This document shows positions 8,570-15,601 of a DNA stretch of 64,000 bases, piece after piece. The notes below the pieces were generated by a model. It ran no database searches and had not been told where the DNA came from. It saw only the letters and a list, made by a program, of their open reading frames with translations. The position numbers and the translations under genes were made by a program. Location of the stretch: assembly GCF_913774235.1 (NCBI RefSeq), contig NZ_CAJYDW010000002.1, forward strand, positions 152,264 through 216,263, written 5' to 3'. This DNA is from an uncultured Pseudomonas sp. GTDB taxonomy: Bacteria > Pseudomonadota > Gammaproteobacteria > Pseudomonadales > Pseudomonadaceae. Every line of letters begins with the position of its first letter. The stretch's first letter is position 1.

Positions 8570-9325
8570 ATGCTGAAACACATACTGGCGGCGGTGCAGG
8601 CGCACGCGGCCGAGGTCTACCCCCGCGAGTGCTGCGGCCTGGTCATCAAGGATGGCCGGCGCCAGCGATACGTGCCGTGCGAGAACACCGCCGCCGACCC
8701 TGGCGAGGAGTTCCGCATCGCGCCGGAGGCGTATGCCGCTGCCGAGGACCAGGGCGAGATCCTGGCCGTGGTGCACAGCCACCCCGACGCCACCAGCAGG
8801 CCGTCGCCGGCCGACGTCGCCATGTGCAACGCCTCGGGCCTGACCTGGTACATCTTGAGCTGGCCGGAGGGTGACCTACGAACCCTGCTGCCGGAGGCAG
8901 ACGTGCCGCTGCTGGGCCGGCCCTTCGTCCACGGCGTCCAGGACTGCTGGGCGATCTGCGCCGACTGGTATCACCGGGAGTGGGGGCTGGAATTCCCGGC
9001 CTACAGCCGCACCGATGGCTGGTGGGAGCTGGCCGACAACCCCAGCCTCTACGAGCAGCACTACGAGGCCGCCGGGTTCCGCCTGGTGGATCGGCCGCAG
9101 CGCGGCGACATGATCGTCATGCAGGTCGGGCGCACCGCCCACCCGAACCATGCGGGCATCTACCTGGGAACCGACCCGGCGCTGCCCGGGGAGCAGGCCC
9201 AAGTTTTCGGCCCGGGCCCGTTCCTACTGCATCACCTGCACGGGCGCCCCTCGGAGGTCATCGTTTACGGCGGAAACTGGCATGAGAGAGCGCGGCTGAT
9301 TCTGCGACACCAGAGGGCGCTATAG
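8570..9325 (+). CDS. Tail tip protein K: JAB metalloprotease plus NlpC/P60 peptidase
   Basis: A 251-residue protein with two enzyme domains. The N-terminal JAB/MPN domain (about residues 1-110) shows E in YPRECCG, the HSHP zinc motif and a downstream S and D. The C-terminal NlpC/P60 domain (about 115-251) shows the catalytic Cys in QDCW and the His in PNHAGIYLG. In lambda-like phages K works with the tail tip and probably cuts peptidoglycan during entry. The usual partner I is not next to it here: about 4.7 kb of other genes are inserted. Confidence 0.93.
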   Translation: MLKHILAAVQAHAAEVYPRECCGLVIKDGRRQRYVPCENTAADPGEEFRIAPEAYAAAEDQGEILAVVHSHPDATSRPSPADVAMCNASGLTWYILSWPEGDLRTLLPEADVPLLGRPFVHGVQDCWAICADWYHREWGLEFPAYSRTDGWWELADNPSLYEQHYEAAGFRLVDRPQRGDMIVMQVGRTAHPNHAGIYLGTDPALPGEQAQVFGPGPFLLHHLHGRPSEVIVYGGNWHERARLILRHQRAL

Positions 9326-9476
9326 GTAGAGGTGGAGTAACTGCATCGAGTTGAGCTGAACTGATCAGGAGGTTCTGATTTATTGGCCCTAGTGGCCCGA
9401 ACAAGCAAAGCCCCCGGGTGCCGACGCGTACCGGGGCTACTGTTCGCCGCCCTATCTTCGACATAGGAGCGATGCA

Positions 9477-9629
9477 GTGTTTAAAGATAAGCGCAATAAC
9501 CGGGTAAAGGTAGTTGGACAGATGACTCCGCAGGGAGCAGATCGTGCCGGGCTGTACTTGGCCGCCGCGGCGTTTCTTGCGGCATTCCTTTCGGGGATCG
9601 CGGAGATCATCGTTGCATGGAAAGGTTAG
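9477..9629 (+). CDS. Possible small membrane protein
   Basis: A 50-codon frame starting GTG with an AGGAG box 6-7 bases upstream. The first 20 residues are basic and polar, followed by one hydrophobic helix (about residues 24-46, rich in Ala, Leu and Ile) and a short WKG end, so a single-pass inner-membrane topology is likely. It lies in the 480-base gap between K and the toxin gene. The rest of that gap (9326-9476, 9630-9769) shows a GC-rich hairpin near 9411-9440 but no convincing gene. It could be a lysis or exclusion protein. Existence is inferred from ribosome site and composition only. Confidence 0.42.
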   Translation: MFKDKRNNRVKVVGQMTPQGADRAGLYLAAAAFLAAFLSGIAEIIVAWKG

Positions 9630-9769
9630 CCTTATCCCCGCAATGGGCCGTGGGTGCTGAGGCGTCGTCGCCGTCTTCACTGCTGGCGGTGCGCGGAAGA
9701 TGCCAGGTGGCAGGCGCCTGCTTCGTGATGCCATGCCTAGAAAGCAGGGTGCTGATGAGCACTTTCCCG

Positions 9770-9799
9770 TTGCTCAAATATGAGCAAGTTGCTTATACT
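9770..9799 (+). promoter_or_regulatory. Promoter and palindromic operator of the toxin-antitoxin pair
   Basis: A perfect inverted repeat TTGCTCA-AATA-TGAGCAA spans 9770-9787. It overlaps a candidate -35 (TTGCTC) and the spacer of a good -10 (TATACT, 9794-9799, 18-base spacer). The antitoxin, an HTH protein, is the likely binder (autoregulation). Transcription would begin within a base or two of the toxin ATG, so the toxin mRNA may be leaderless. Confidence 0.62.
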
Positions 9800-9806
9800 T
9801 CTACCC

Positions 9807-10175
9807 ATGGAAGCGACCTTTTTCGAGACCTCATCCTTCTCCGCCACGGTAGGCGACTACCTGAAGGATGACGAGTACCGCGCGCTACAGGCAGAGATGC
9901 TGAAGAACCCCAAGTGCGGGGATGTGATGCAGCGTACCGGCGGGTTCCGAAAGCTGCGCTGGGGTGATGCGCGCCGCGGGAAAGGTAAGCGAGGCGGGCT
10001 TCGAGTCATCTACTACTGGTTGTCGGATGAGGGCCAGATTTGGCTGTTTGCGATCTACGACAAGGATGAGCTTGAGAACCTGACGCCCGACCAGGAAAAG
10101 GCACTGAAAGCAGCCATTGCCGCCGAGATTGCGGCCCGCAAAGAAACCAAGGCTAAAGGCGAGGTGAAGAAGTGA
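9807..10175 (+). CDS. higB: RelE/HigB-family toxin
   Basis: A 122-residue type II toxin-like protein. Such proteins are ribosome-dependent mRNA endonucleases. The core pattern is visible: an N-terminal FxxxVxDYLxDDEYRALQ helix, the conserved RKLRWGDARRGKGKRGGLRV strand with basic residues, YYW, and WLFAIYDKDELENLTPDQ, as in the HigB/RelE group. The toxin gene precedes the antitoxin gene, the higBA order. The start at 9807 is favoured over 9780 because the promoter and operator occupy 9770-9799. The GTG of the antitoxin overlaps its stop. Confidence 0.83.
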   Translation: MEATFFETSSFSATVGDYLKDDEYRALQAEMLKNPKCGDVMQRTGGFRKLRWGDARRGKGKRGGLRVIYYWLSDEGQIWLFAIYDKDELENLTPDQEKALKAAIAAEIAARKETKAKGEVKK

Positions 10176-10489
10176 GCAAACGCGATATTTTTGCTGAAAT
10201 CATGACCGGCATCGGCGAGATGGCAGCTGAGCGCGAGGGCAAGATCACGCTGCGCCAGCACAAGGTTGAAGCCAAGGCACAGCCAAAGGTCTCCGCTAAG
10301 CAGATCGTGGCGATTCGTATGCGGCACAAGATGTCGCAGGAAGTCTTCGCTCGCGTCATCCGTACCAAGCCGGCTACGCTTAGGAATTGGGAGCAGGGTA
10401 AGGCCAAGCCAAACCCTCAGGCTGCCATGCTGCTCAAGCTGGTGGAGCGTCACGGCGACATGCTTGAGCGGATGGAAGAAGTGGGCTGA
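10172..10489 (+). CDS. higA: HTH antitoxin (XRE family, HigA-like)
   Basis: A 105-residue protein with an XRE helix-turn-helix at about residues 47-95 (IRMRHKMSQEVFARVI..KPATLRNWEQGKAKP). It should neutralise the upstream toxin and repress their shared promoter through the palindrome at 9770-9787. It starts at GTG within the toxin stop region, preceded by GAGGTGAA. A strong terminator follows, so the pair forms a closed unit. Confidence 0.85.
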   Translation: MSKRDIFAEIMTGIGEMAAEREGKITLRQHKVEAKAQPKVSAKQIVAIRMRHKMSQEVFARVIRTKPATLRNWEQGKAKPNPQAAMLLKLVERHGDMLERMEEVG

Positions 10490-10510
10490 TCCCGCTCCAG
10501 ATTTACAACA

Positions 10511-10532
10511 AGGCGCCTTCGGGCGCCTTTTT
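10511..10532 (+). terminator. Rho-independent terminator after toxin-antitoxin pair
   Basis: A 7-bp stem AGGCGCC/GGCGCCT with a TTCG tetraloop followed by a T run. Confidence 0.85.
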
Positions 10533-10560
10533 CGTTCCTGCTGTACCTGAGCGAGGAAGC

Positions 10561-10866
10561 CTAGTCGCCTCGGCGCGGGTCGCTGTCTCGCAGTGACCAT
10601 AGTTCTCCAACTGCCCAGCTGCAGTGCTGTTCTACTGAGTGCCCGTTGGTCTCGTCGAAGCCTAGTGCTGCACCGGCGTGCCAACACACCTTGCGCGCCT
10701 TCTCCTTCGCATAGCCGTTGACTATCTCGAGATCCTGGGCCAACAGCCCGTTCGTGATCGCCTTGATGGCGCCGTAGAGAGCTGCTCGCTCGAAGATGGA
10801 TTCGGCCTCGGGTATGGCGTTGATCAGATCTTTCAAGGCGCTTGCGGCGGTTGCGATGGTGCTCAT
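10561..10866 (-). CDS. Hypothetical phage protein (about 101 residues)
   Basis: Mostly helical, cysteine-containing small protein on the minus strand. The start at 10866 (MSTIATAASALKDL) is chosen for an AAGGA box at the right distance; the frame is open further upstream without support. Composition includes two Trp-rich segments (KVCWHAGAALGF and SWAVGELW). It lies downstream of the Mnt-like repressor on the same strand, 40 bases after its end, so it may be expressed with the immunity region. No family was recognised. Confidence 0.6.
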   Translation of the reverse strand: MSTIATAASALKDLINAIPEAESIFERAALYGAIKAITNGLLAQDLEIVNGYAKEKARKVCWHAGAALGFDETNGHSVEQHCSWAVGELWSLRDSDPRRGD

Positions 10867-10906
10867 AGGTCGTCCTTGGGCTATGGAGTGCTGGGTAGGA
10901 GCTAGC

Positions 10907-11434
10907 TCAGTCTTCCGCTCGGCTGGTGGTTTCCGTGTGGTCTCCGGCGAGCGCCTGGCGCTCTTCAATGATCTTGGCTACCTGCTCCATGATCTGAGCG
11001 TATTCCGATCCAGCATCGCTGCCCTTCGTATAGGCGAGCGCTTCAAGGTTCACTTTCATGGACTCCGTAATGTCCACGCTGAAGCCTCTCTCCGAGAGAA
11101 CCGCACCAGCAAGCACATCCGCGATGATGGTTGCAGTCAGCTGCCTGGCGCGCGCTGCCAGCACCGTCTGGCGTGCCCTTTCCAGTGCCTGGAGTGCTAC
11201 ATCGGTCTCCGGGTCTTGCAGCTCCGGCTGAGCAGAAGGCTGCGCAAGCTTCTCCTTAGATATCGTGTAGGTGAGCGTGTGGTGTACTGGTTCGGCCTCG
11301 CGCGCGAGGCTTTCCTCAAGGCGCGCAACGATCTCGGCGGTGGTAGATCGTCGATTTTGAGTAGCTATCTCATCGAGCCGATCTTTCAGCTCCTGAGGCA
11401 GGCGAAGCTTGAATTGGGGGTCTGTTCTATGCAT
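10907..11434 (-). CDS. Mnt/Arc-type ribbon-helix-helix repressor (long form)
   Basis: A 175-residue DNA-binding protein. Residues 1-47 are an Arc/Mnt ribbon-helix-helix domain (DPQFKLRLPQELKDRLDE, then a helix ending AEIVARLEESL). The C-terminal 125 residues are helical and may oligomerise the protein, as the Mnt tail does. It is transcribed leftward, back to back with a 51-residue Arc-like gene, across three palindromic operators. This mirrors mnt of phage P22. A leftward promoter (TTGTCG, 17 bases, CATCAT; 11441-11469) would start transcription at about the ATG, giving a leaderless mRNA. Confidence 0.8.
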   Translation of the reverse strand: MHRTDPQFKLRLPQELKDRLDEIATQNRRSTTAEIVARLEESLAREAEPVHHTLTYTISKEKLAQPSAQPELQDPETDVALQALERARQTVLAARARQLTATIIADVLAGAVLSERGFSVDITESMKVNLEALAYTKGSDAGSEYAQIMEQVAKIIEERQALAGDHTETTSRAED

Positions 11435-11440
11435 TAGCCG

Positions 11441-11511
11441 ATGATGGACCAAATGGGTATTGACGACAACGGACCCACTGGGTACATTTTATTTGCGGAC
11501 CCAGTGGGTCC
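11441..11511. promoter_or_regulatory. Divergent promoters with three tandem palindromic operators
   Basis: Three related 15-bp palindromes lie at 11446-11460, 11471-11485 and 11497-11511. The last is perfect (GGACCCA-G-TGGGTCC), the second has one mismatch, the first is degenerate. They are 25 and 26 bp apart. The first sits in the spacer of a leftward promoter (TTGTCG/CATCAT), the second in the spacer of a rightward promoter (TTGACG 11460-11465, 17 bases, TACATT 11483-11488), and the third just downstream of the rightward start. The binders are probably the two flanking Arc/Mnt-like repressors. Confidence 0.72.
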
Positions 11512-11536
11512 CTCTGGCGGCTATAGGAGATCAGCC

Positions 11537-11692
11537 ATGTCCCGTAACGATGCACAATTCAAGCTGAGGCTGCCGGCGGAGCTGAAGGCCTGGCTCGAAG
11601 AGCGCGCACGCGTCAACTTCCACAGCATGCAAGCCGAGATTCTTGGAATGGTGGCGGAGGCGAAGAAGAGAGATGAAAAACAGGTGCGCTGA
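11537..11692 (+). CDS. Arc-like ribbon-helix-helix repressor
   Basis: A 51-residue protein, close to the 53 residues of P22 Arc. It has the beta strand FKLRLP, then helices ELKAWLEERARVN and SMQAEILGMVAEA. The conserved N-G-R-S turn of Arc reads N-F-H-S here. A strong box (TAGGAGA) precedes the ATG. It is the first gene of a rightward operon with the BRO-N antirepressor, whose start overlaps its end by 20 bases, like arc-ant in P22. It should repress the operon through the operators at 11446-11511. Confidence 0.83.
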   Translation: MSRNDAQFKLRLPAELKAWLEERARVNFHSMQAEILGMVAEAKKRDEKQVR

Positions 11693-12635
11693 AAAGACGA
11701 AACCCCAGCGTGTACGAGACGCCAGGGCTTCAAGTGTGAACAATTTCGAGGCCATTCACGTGGAAAATCATAGCACGAACGTTATCCCTTTCAAGTTCGA
11801 TCAGCGCGAGGTGCGTACCCTGCTGATCGATGGCGAGCCCTGGTTTGTGGCTGCCGACGCGTGTGGATCAATTGGCATTGCAAACGTGTCGCTGGCTGTT
11901 AACGGTCGTGCGGATAGGGAAGGCGACGGGCTGGACGCGGACGAGAGGGGTATTGCCACTGTCAACACCCCCTCTGGCGATCAAGAAATGCTGGTCGTCA
12001 ATGAGTCCGGCCTTTACTCCCTCATATTCAAAAGCCGGAAGGTTGAGGCAAAGCGCTTCAGGAAGTGGGTGACCGCGGAGGTGCTGCCGGCAATCCGCAA
12101 GCACGGGCGGTACGAGGACGAGAAACGCAAGATGCCGACTCTGGTCAATGAGCTGATCGGCATGAGCGAGCTAAACGTCATCAAGGGCACGATCCGCGAC
12201 AAGGCCAAGGACGTGGCCGCTGCAAAGCGCCGCAGCTTTCATGCCGCCATGTGTAGTCGCCTTCACACCCGCTTCAACGTGCCGCGTCTGGAGATGATCC
12301 CGGCAGATCAGTTTGAGGCCGCGTGCAACTTCATCGCCGCCTATGCGCTGGAGGGAGAGTGGATCGAAGCCAAGAAGCCAGTCTCCGTGATCGGCCTAAG
12401 CGACTATGAGGCACAGGCCGTGCACCTGTTGATCTGCCACTCGAAGCAGCTCGTCAAAATGGTTGATGAGATCTACCGCGCTGGCGGAGCGCTCCGGTCC
12501 GATCTACTGATCAGCGTGGCCAGCCATCTTTGGGAGATCCGAGCGTTCCTGGGCATGCTGGATAGACAGAAGGCCGGCGAACTCGCCAAGCTGCATGAGC
12601 AGCGGATGTCCCCGGCGCGGAGGGCTGCAGCATGA
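11673..12635 (+). CDS. BRO-N domain phage antirepressor
   Basis: About 320 residues. The BRO-N domain (about residues 32-150) is clear: VRTLLIDGEPWFVAADAC, EMLVVNESGLYSLIFKSRK, then FRKWVTAEVLPAIRKHG. The C-terminal half is helical and ends basic. Proteins of this type bind and inactivate the phage repressor or regulate phage genes. The start is uncertain: ATG 11643, ATG 11673 and GTG 11736 are all in frame; 11673 is used because it lies just after the GAAGAAGAG stretch and keeps the overlap with the Arc-like gene short. It is coupled to the next gene by an ATGA overlap. Confidence 0.82.
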   Translation: MKNRCAEKTKPQRVRDARASSVNNFEAIHVENHSTNVIPFKFDQREVRTLLIDGEPWFVAADACGSIGIANVSLAVNGRADREGDGLDADERGIATVNTPSGDQEMLVVNESGLYSLIFKSRKVEAKRFRKWVTAEVLPAIRKHGRYEDEKRKMPTLVNELIGMSELNVIKGTIRDKAKDVAAAKRRSFHAAMCSRLHTRFNVPRLEMIPADQFEAACNFIAAYALEGEWIEAKKPVSVIGLSDYEAQAVHLLICHSKQLVKMVDEIYRAGGALRSDLLISVASHLWEIRAFLGMLDRQKAGELAKLHEQRMSPARRAAA

Positions 12636-13558
12636 ATACTGTGACGATCCACAACACCAAGCTCCCCATCGTCGAGTACCAAGGCCAGCGCGTCGTTACC
12701 CTGGCAATGATCGATGAAGTTCATGAGCGTGCCGAAGGTACTGCTGGCCGTAATTACCGGGAGCATCGTGAGCGGCTGGTCAAGGGGAGCGAGTACTTCG
12801 AACTGACTGCCGACGAAATTCGTCGGCAGTCGTTAAGTCACGTTTTTCCGCCCAGGACGGCGAAAGGCATCCTGCTGACGGAGGGGGGTTACCTGATGTT
12901 GGTGAAGTCGCTGACCGATGACCTAGCATGGGACGTCCAGCGGCAGTTGGTAAACAGCTACTTCCGGGCAGCGACGCTTGGGACGCCAGACATGACCACA
13001 GATATCGGCAAGCTGCTGATGATCAAGGAGCTGACCGAGCAGCAGCTGGCGATCCTTGCCGAAAATAAGCAGCTGCAAGTAGAGAACCAGCAGCAGGCGG
13101 AGCAGATAGAGAGCATGGAGAGCTTATTCATGGTCGGCGAGACCACGGTAGGATTTGCCAGGCGCTTGAACGGCGTTCGCTGTGATCGCATCAATAGCGA
13201 ACTGCTCAAGCTGGGTTGGCTTTTCAACGAGCAGCGGGACCCAGAAAAACCACCGATGTGGCGAGTGGCAAGCATGGCCAGGGACAAGTATCTGACCGAG
13301 CGGCCGTTCCGTGGCACGCGAGAGGGTGGAGAGCCCTTCGTCAGGTACACCCCTGTCATGCTCTTGGATGGCACGAAGCGGCTGCACAAGCTGTACTTGG
13401 CCGGCCGGTTACCGATGAAGCAGTCGTGGGATGGGGAGTTCACTCACTTCAAGCTGGAGATTGAGGGGCACTCTGTCCGAGTGGTGGACGTGTTCAATCG
13501 GCCAGGCGGAAGACTCACCAGCAGATCGGGCGAGCAGGGCGACCACAAGCCCCATTGA
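12632..13558 (+). CDS. ORF6N-domain antirepressor with KilA-C-like end
   Basis: A 308-residue protein. The N-terminal ORF6N domain (about residues 10-110) shows LPIVEYQGQRVVTLAMIDEVH and the NYREHRERL..G.EYFEL pattern. A coiled coil follows (about 125-170, Gln/Glu rich), then a phage antirepressor C-terminal domain (TVGFARRLNGVRCDRINSEL). It is the second antirepressor-type gene in the operon. A terminator follows at 13575-13595, closing the immunity cassette. Confidence 0.82.
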   Translation: MNTVTIHNTKLPIVEYQGQRVVTLAMIDEVHERAEGTAGRNYREHRERLVKGSEYFELTADEIRRQSLSHVFPPRTAKGILLTEGGYLMLVKSLTDDLAWDVQRQLVNSYFRAATLGTPDMTTDIGKLLMIKELTEQQLAILAENKQLQVENQQQAEQIESMESLFMVGETTVGFARRLNGVRCDRINSELLKLGWLFNEQRDPEKPPMWRVASMARDKYLTERPFRGTREGGEPFVRYTPVMLLDGTKRLHKLYLAGRLPMKQSWDGEFTHFKLEIEGHSVRVVDVFNRPGGRLTSRSGEQGDHKPH

Positions 13559-13574
13559 TCTGACCCTCTATCAG

Positions 13575-13597
13575 AACCCAGCCCAGTGCTGGGTTTC
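13575..13597 (+). terminator. Terminator after antirepressor operon
   Basis: An 8-bp perfect stem AACCCAGC/GCTGGGTT with a CCAGT loop, followed by a short T-rich stretch. Confidence 0.68.
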
Positions 13598-13651
13598 TGT
13601 GCTGCTACCACGCTGCGCTAGACTCGACGAAAACTAGGCGAGGAATGCGCT

Positions 13652-13990
13652 ATGCGGTGGATTGCAGTGGGACTGGGGATGTTGGTGCTGGCGGGTTGCA
13701 CGACTTCAGGGCTTTCAGAAAGGGAGCCTGCATTTGTCGGGGTCAGCAAGAAATCGCCGGTCCAGTATTCGCGGTGCCTGGCGCCCAAATGGCAGGACTT
13801 CAATCCGACCACCACGTCTGTGGAGACAGAAACTGGCGTCCGGATCGTCGCATCCGCTACCTACAACGGGGTGGTTGCCATGGCAACTGCTGACCAGACG
13901 CCAGCGGGAACTCAGGTGGCCGTTCGATTGCCGGCCGGCTGGATACCTGGCACGGGTGGCTGGATAACAGCTGCGAAAAACTGCTTGTAA
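13652..13990 (+). CDS. Prophage lipoprotein
   Basis: A 112-residue protein with a lipoprotein signal: a short basic start, a hydrophobic stretch and the lipobox LAGC at residues 13-16, with Thr-Thr-Ser after the Cys. The mature part is small and beta-rich with one later Cys pair. It stands alone between two terminators, as expression cassettes carried by prophages do. Candidate roles are superinfection exclusion at the cell surface or another lysogenic conversion function. No family was recognised. Confidence 0.75.
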   Translation: MRWIAVGLGMLVLAGCTTSGLSEREPAFVGVSKKSPVQYSRCLAPKWQDFNPTTTSVETETGVRIVASATYNGVVAMATADQTPAGTQVAVRLPAGWIPGTGGWITAAKNCL

Positions 13991-13992
13991 AC

Positions 13993-14014
13993 AGCCGCCT
14001 CCGGGCGGCTTTTT
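13993..14014 (+). terminator. Terminator after lipoprotein gene
   Basis: A 7-bp stem AGCCGCC/GGCGGCT with a TCCG loop followed by five T. Confidence 0.85.
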
Positions 14015-14030
14015 CATACCTGGAGAAAAT

Positions 14031-14648
14031 ATGACATCAGCAGCCCACTATACCCCCGCCACCATCATCAAGCTTTCGGGTCCGCTCGCCCGGCTGTTCG
14101 GTCGCACGCATCGCTACTTCCTGGACCGGGGCACCGCCGAGGAGGCTTTCAGCGCCTTGCGCAATACCCTGGACGGCTTCCGCGAAGCCATCGCCGCCTT
14201 GGAGCGCCGCGGCCTGGTCTACGCCGTCTTCCGCAATCGCGAGAACGTCGGGCCTGATCGCTTCGAACTTGGGGGTACCCGAGAGATTCGGATCGTTCCG
14301 GTGATGCGCGGCAGCAAGCGTGCCGGCGTACTGCAGACGGTCGTTGGCGCGGTACTGATAGTCGCCGGGCTCTTCGTATCAGGACTCTCTGGTGGTTGGG
14401 CCGCCCCCATCGGGAACACTCTCGTCACGGCCGGCATCGGCTTGGTTGCCGGCGGCGTAGTCCAGATGCTCAGCCCCCAGGCCAAAGGCCTGAAAACCAG
14501 CGCCGCCCCGGAGAACCAGCCGAGCTACGCCTTCGGCAGCGCTCGAAACACCACGGCGAGCGGCAGCCCCATCCCGATCTGCTACGGCCGCCGGCGGTGG
14601 GGCGGCGTCATCATCAGCGCCGGGATCTACGCGGAAGACGCGACCTAG
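14031..14648 (+). CDS. Tail assembly protein I (lambda gpI-like)
   Basis: A 205-residue lambda gpI homologue needed for tail-tip assembly. Typical features are KLSGPLARLFG near the start, FRNRENVG in the middle, two hydrophobic glycine-rich segments at about residues 104-124 and 128-150, and the end GSPIPICYGRRRWGGVIIS. It normally follows K directly; here it resumes the tail operon after the inserted cassettes. Confidence 0.9.
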   Translation: MTSAAHYTPATIIKLSGPLARLFGRTHRYFLDRGTAEEAFSALRNTLDGFREAIAALERRGLVYAVFRNRENVGPDRFELGGTREIRIVPVMRGSKRAGVLQTVVGAVLIVAGLFVSGLSGGWAAPIGNTLVTAGIGLVAGGVVQMLSPQAKGLKTSAAPENQPSYAFGSARNTTASGSPIPICYGRRRWGGVIISAGIYAEDAT

Positions 14649-14656
14649 GAGGCCCT

Positions 14657-14908
14657 ATGGAAAGCGAAGTGAGCTACACCCTGGCCCTGTCTGACGTTTT
14701 CGAGCTTGTGGGCGCCGCCATCTGCGGCAGCGGGCTAGAGATTGCCATTTTTGACGGTGAGGCAGAGATCGACCGCCTTCAGCGCCGTGGAAAGGTTGCC
14801 ACCGGCAGCTACCGCGAGACGTATAGGGGAAAGCCTGACCTGCGCGCGAGGCTGGTATCCGGCAGCGGCGCCGTGAGCTTCACCAAGACGATCATTCCTG
14901 CAACGTGA
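14657..14908 (+). CDS. Small hypothetical phage protein between I and J
   Basis: An 83-residue protein with a strong box (AGGAGG) 7 bases before the ATG. It is predicted beta-rich (ISEL-type strands, then LEIAIFDGEAEIDRL and YRETYRGKPDLRARL). The sequence gives no family. The start lies 8 bases after the I stop, so it is part of the same transcript. The following 150 bases (14909-15060) hold only a short CCGGA/TCCGG palindrome and the ribosome site of the next gene. Confidence 0.62.
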   Translation: MESEVSYTLALSDVFELVGAAICGSGLEIAIFDGEAEIDRLQRRGKVATGSYRETYRGKPDLRARLVSGSGAVSFTKTIIPAT

Positions 14909-15060
14909 AGCCACTCATAAGTCATCCGTTCCAAGGAATTGGGAATCGTGCTCCACTGACTGCTAGGCCGCCGTAAAGCTCTGCTACGTTCGCAGGGGGC
15001 GAACCCTTCAAGGTCACCGGAATTTATCCGGATGATAATTCATAAGGTGGAGCAAGATTT

Positions 15061-15543
15061 ATGCTTGATTGTATATTTATTCCTATTATTCAAGTTACTA
15101 GCGGTGCGCTTGAAGAAATTCGCGAAAAATGCTGTTTCGAAACTAATATCAATATGGAGGTGCAACAAGATCATCTTCGTGTCCATAACTATACTCCGAA
15201 AGATGTTTTTGAGCTTCCCTACGTAGCATTTTTAGTTGCTGGCGATATCGCCATGATCGTTCAGGTAGACTTTTGGCGACATAGGGTGGGAAGCGATAAG
15301 TGGGAGTTTCAATTCGCATGGCATATTTCTGGAGATGTTTTGGGTAAGATTAAGGATAGGCTTAGCGGTAGGCACTATTTTGTTGGTCTGAGTAGGGCTG
15401 AGTTTGAAGATGCGTTTGTAGATGATGATTTTACGAATAGTGGCGCGGGCCAATTAAAGCTCAGCCTTAATGAGGCGGCGAAAGCAGTGGCTGCTAAATT
15501 TGGAGTTAGTTCTAGCAATGTAAAAATTTCAGTAACTAACTAG
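15061..15543 (+). CDS. AT-rich hypothetical protein inserted before J
   Basis: A 160-residue protein encoded by DNA clearly richer in A and T than its neighbours, with codons such as ATA, TTA and AGT that the tail genes avoid. It has a GGTGGAG box 8 bases before the ATG and its own terminator behind it. The first residues are hydrophobic (MLDCIFIPIIQV) but continue as a globular sequence rather than a clear signal. These traits fit a recently gained cassette. No function is recognisable. Confidence 0.72.
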   Translation: MLDCIFIPIIQVTSGALEEIREKCCFETNINMEVQQDHLRVHNYTPKDVFELPYVAFLVAGDIAMIVQVDFWRHRVGSDKWEFQFAWHISGDVLGKIKDRLSGRHYFVGLSRAEFEDAFVDDDFTNSGAGQLKLSLNEAAKAVAAKFGVSSSNVKISVTN

Positions 15544-15558
15544 ATAATCAAATTAAAA

Positions 15559-15584
15559 AAATGCCGCCTTCGGGCGGTTTTTTT
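15559..15584 (+). terminator. Bidirectional-type terminator after AT-rich gene
   Basis: CCGCC/GGCGG stem with TTCG loop, flanked by an A run upstream and seven T downstream. Confidence 0.82.
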
Positions 15585-15601
15585 ATGCCTCGGAGAAACC
15601 C

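Noticed and set aside
14396..14656. N-terminal extension of the 83-residue gene between I and J
   Set aside because: The extra part overlaps gene I in another frame; the ATG at 14657 has a strong AGGAGG box.
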